35,940 nt of DNA from Parvularia atlantis (taxonomy: Eukaryota; Opisthokonta; Rotosphaerida). A program made the translations under genes and the position numbers. The stretch's first letter is position 1; every line of letters starts with the position of its first letter. Below the pieces are notes generated by a model. That model was not told where the DNA came from. It ran no database searches and saw only the letters and a list, made by a program, of their open reading frames with translations. Shown one piece after another: positions 34,301-35,940 of this stretch. The stretch lies in contig CALSCO010000117.1 of assembly GCA_943704415.1 (NCBI GenBank), positions 1 to 35,940 of the forward strand, read 5' to 3'.

Positions 34301-34403
34301 GGACACACAGCACGAGCACGCCGATGTCGCGCAGGCGCAGCCGGGCCGCTGCGCCCGCTGCGCCGCTCGATGTCGGCGACGAGGCGACGGCGCCTCGGTA
34401 CAT
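31315..34403 (-). CDS. FG-GAP membrane protein of the plant NERD1 (At3g51050) type
   Basis: Start ATG 34401-34403, stop 31315-31317; about 850 residues, roughly nine introns. The N-terminus LRLRDIGVLVLCVLAVAATF is a signal-anchor like that of the plant protein (KRDLAILMLSAFAIFF). After a poly-Ala insert, two introns join LPPPRVSDLDLDGVPDIVVA to TYEPALRVY, matching LPPPIVADLNGDGKKEVLVA in the plant family. Other shared blocks: MPHRWSTSDDTHIHLAHFEK, ADVNADGVLDYV, SRFVETKGASYGQARSVHDR, FLVSDGKATSYSPTGAVNW and FADIDGDGDTDILLVM. The C-terminus has a second hydrophobic span (VLVYGLLVVLVVLFV) and a short basic tail. The propeller therefore lies between two spans, probably lumenal. From memory, Arabidopsis NERD1 is a Golgi protein linked to the exocyst and root growth. 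The role here is unknown. Confidence 0.85.
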
Positions 34404-34588
34404 CCGGAGGGATCAGCGGCGTGTCACGCTTCCCGCCACGCTGGAAATGGCGTGGCCACAGTGAGGGTGCTTTACTTGGCGAAAGAAGCAGTCTTCGTCT
34501 CTCAGCGGCGTGTTGCTCACAGGACGCCCGCACGCCGCACGCCGCACGCAGCACGCAGCACGCAGCACACAGCACACAGCACACAGCA
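34404..34588. promoter_or_regulatory. Shared upstream region of NERD1-like gene and COX4
   Basis: A 185-bp gap between divergent start codons. The half next to COX4 is a heptamer repeat described separately. The palindrome-like GCCACGC...GCGTGGC (near 34,436-34,457) could be a regulatory site; this is speculative. Confidence 0.5.
34530..34585 (+). repeat. Eight tandem 7-bp units abutting the COX4 start codon
   Basis: Units GCACGCC (x2), GCACGCA (x3) and GCACACA (x3) run without a gap and end three bases before the ATG at 34589. The units change in a graded order along the array. They presumably form the COX4 5' UTR. Confidence 0.92.
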
Positions 34589-35511
34589 ATGCTCACCCTG
34601 CGCCGCGCCGCCGCCGCCGCGCCACTCGCAACGCCGCTCCTCCGCCGCGCGCTGGCGACGGGCCACGGCCACGGCCACGGCACGCCGGCCGCCTCCGCGT
34701 CGTCCTCGCCGGGTGCACGCCGCCGCCACCCCGCCGCACGCCCCTTAACCCCCCGCCCTCACAGCCAAGACTGGCGACGCGCTGCCCGAGGAGCCGCCCG
34801 GAGCGCCGCCCGGCGCCATGCCCAGCAACCTCGAGCAGGCCACGGGCCGCGAGCGCGAGGAGTACCTGGCCGCGCTCAAGGGCTTCAACCTGTTTGAGGA
34901 GCAGCCCAAGGTGGCCAAGCACTTTGGCACCAAGAAGAACCCCGTCGTCGTCTTCACCCACTTTGACGAGCGCGTCGTGGGCTGCCAGGGTGCGTTCTCA
35001 GCGGTGGGGCTGGCGGTGGTGGCTGTTGGCTGCGTGGATGGGGCTGAAAGCACGGCTGTGCTTGTGGTGGTCCTGGCCGAAGTGCAGATGGACCTTTTGC
35101 ACCCTCTCGCTGCTCCCCTTCTTCCAGGTCATTTGAGCTGGCCGTTGGGCTGGTCATTGTGCTGGCTGTGCATCTTGACTCTTTCTTTGTCTACTCGCAC
35201 CCTCGCTCTGTCTACTCGCACCCTCGCTCTGTCCACTCGCACCCTCGCTCTGTCTACTCGCACCCTCGCTCTGTCTACTCGCTCCCTCGCTCTCGCACCT
35301 TCACGCGCCCTGTCATCCCTTCCAACCCCCACCCACATCCAACACACTCACCCAATCGACAGGCCCGTGCCCGTTCGAGCACGAGGCCGGCTGGGGCCTC
35401 TGGTGGAACATGAAGGTCAACACGGACAAGCGCTGCCCCGAGTGCGGCCAGTACTTCCAGCTGCGGAAGGACCCGCACGCGCACGAGGATGAGGCGCACG
35501 GGCACCACTAG
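34589..35511 (+). CDS. COX4: Cytochrome c oxidase subunit Cox4/COX5B
   Basis: Three exons, 34589-34712, 34765-34989 and 35363-35511, in phase, 165 residues. The first exon encodes an Arg-rich mitochondrial presequence (MLTLRRAAAAAPLATPLLRR). The mature part starts near PSNLEQATGREREEYLAAL, matching the COX5B/Cox4 family (yeast PTDLDQETGLARLELL). It continues with KNPVVVFTHFDERVVGCQG, then a Trp-rich loop, then RCPECGQYFQL, which supplies the CxxC half of the zinc site. The other ligands come from VVGCQGPC. The tail is His-rich (HEDEAHGHH), as in yeast Cox4. The protein sits on the matrix side of complex IV. Length agrees with the family (yeast 155). The second intron is 373 nt, far longer than others here, because of a minisatellite. 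Confidence 0.94.
35191..35295 (+). repeat. 21-bp minisatellite in COX4 intron 2
   Basis: Five near-identical copies of CTACTCGCACCCTCGCTCTG plus T; the third begins CCACTCG and the last has CTCCCTCG in place of CACCCTCG. The array lies 67 bp before the acceptor at 35362. Confidence 0.9.
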
Positions 35512-35521
35512 ACGCGCGCGC

Positions 35522-35579
35522 GTGCGTGCGTGTGTGTGTGCTTGGCGTGTGGTGTGTGGTGTGTGTGTGTGTGTGTGTG
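35522..35579. repeat. GT-rich microsatellite after COX4
   Basis: Imperfect GTGCGT, GTGTG and TGGTGTG units just downstream of the COX4 stop. They probably lie in its 3' UTR. Confidence 0.85.
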
Positions 35580-35756
35580 CGGGGGATGGCCGCAGTGAGG
35601 TCTGTGTTGTGTGTCGTCGTCACAGCGTGGTTGGATCGCCTCTTACAAAAGTGCCTATTTAAACCTAAACTGAACTCCTTGTGTCACTGTGGAGCCGAGT
35701 CGTCCTTGGTGGCACCTTTCTCCGGGCCCGAGGCAGCCTCAGGGGTTTCCCCCGCA

Positions 35757-35940
35757 TCACGAGCAGTTCTCGTGGTTCTTGAGATATACGTTCCGTGCGC
35801 CGTTCATGTCGCGTCCCACTGCAGTGCCGCACGACTTGCAGTGAAAGTGGAGTGGAGGACGCCGCACCAGCCGCACGTTTTGCTGGTGTACGACTCGTCG
35901 ACGATCACGACCTTCAACCAGGGGTACTCGCGTGCCTTGT
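35757..35940 (-). mobile_element. C-terminal end of a second Fanzor (TnpB-like) gene, running off the window
   Basis: Minus-strand translation gives VVIVDESYTSKTCGWCG, then FHCKSCG, then GRDMNGARNVYLKNHENCS and a stop at 35757-35759. These are the paired CxxC zinc knuckles and RuvC-III motif of Fanzor/TnpB nucleases, in the right order and spacing; YTSKTC is a family hallmark. The two knuckles lie in different frames here, so this copy is probably inactive unless spliced. The N-terminal part lies beyond 35940. Its motif (GRDMNGARNV) differs from the copy at 26.1 kb (NRDVNGARNI), so the two represent separate lineages. The 35,580-35,756 flank is more AT-rich and holds no gene I can see. Confidence 0.75.

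Noticed and set aside
31315-34403. EMC1 (ER membrane complex subunit 1)
   Set aside because: General layout is similar (propeller with C-terminal span), but the conserved blocks match the plant NERD1-type FG-GAP family and not EMC1.

Overview
The window is nuclear DNA of a GC-rich, intron-dense, compact eukaryote. The gene set points to an opisthokont, most likely a zoosporic (chytrid-type) fungus. It has an animal/fungal mitochondrial DNA polymerase gamma with exonuclease and polymerase motifs, the fungal/animal cytochrome oxidase subunit Cox4/COX5B, a Ski2 helicase and a TMF1 golgin. It also has genes typical of flagellate lineages: an N-myristoylated NACHT NTPase of nephrocystin-3 type, and Fanzor (eukaryotic TnpB) remnants like those known from chytrids. 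The taxon is an inference; no rRNA or tRNA was found.

Layout, left to right: (1) 1-2842 minus, DUF4062-NACHT NTPase, running off the left edge; (2) 2972-7189 minus, Ste20/MAP4K kinase with UBA, two DEELA-type helices and a CNH domain; (3) 7500-11023 plus, TMF1/Sgm1-type golgin; (4) 11125-12227 plus, unknown two-pass membrane protein; (5) 12394-12615 minus, small coiled-coil protein; (6) 12691-17820 plus, SKI2; (7) 18090-21832 minus, an integrin-alpha-like FG-GAP receptor with low-complexity stalks and one membrane span; (8) 22207-23528 minus, coiled-coil protein; (9) 23722-25781 plus, PHD-finger protein; (10) about 26004-26395 minus, decayed Fanzor copy; (11) 26539-31200 minus, DNA polymerase gamma; (12) 31315-34403 minus, FG-GAP membrane protein of the plant NERD1 type; (13) 34589-35511 plus, COX4; (14) 35757-35940 minus, C-terminal end of a second Fanzor gene, running off the right edge.

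Genes lie close together, often divergently with short shared upstream regions. Nearly all introns are 43-75 nt, begin GTGCG(T/C) instead of GTAAGT, and carry CTGAC/CTGAT upstream of CAG. Four models (genes 4, 7, 8, 9) and COX4 were resolved exon by exon and stay in phase throughout. For the other large genes the limits and domains are secure, but not every splice site was fixed.

No operon-like logic links the genes. Shared themes are mitochondrial upkeep (MIP1, COX4), the secretory and cell-surface system (TMF1, NERD1-like, FG-GAP receptor) and signalling (MAP4K, NACHT). The most unusual items are the FG-GAP receptor whose stalk is built from in-frame simple repeats, the MAP4K with a ubiquitin-binding module, and the two Fanzor remnants.
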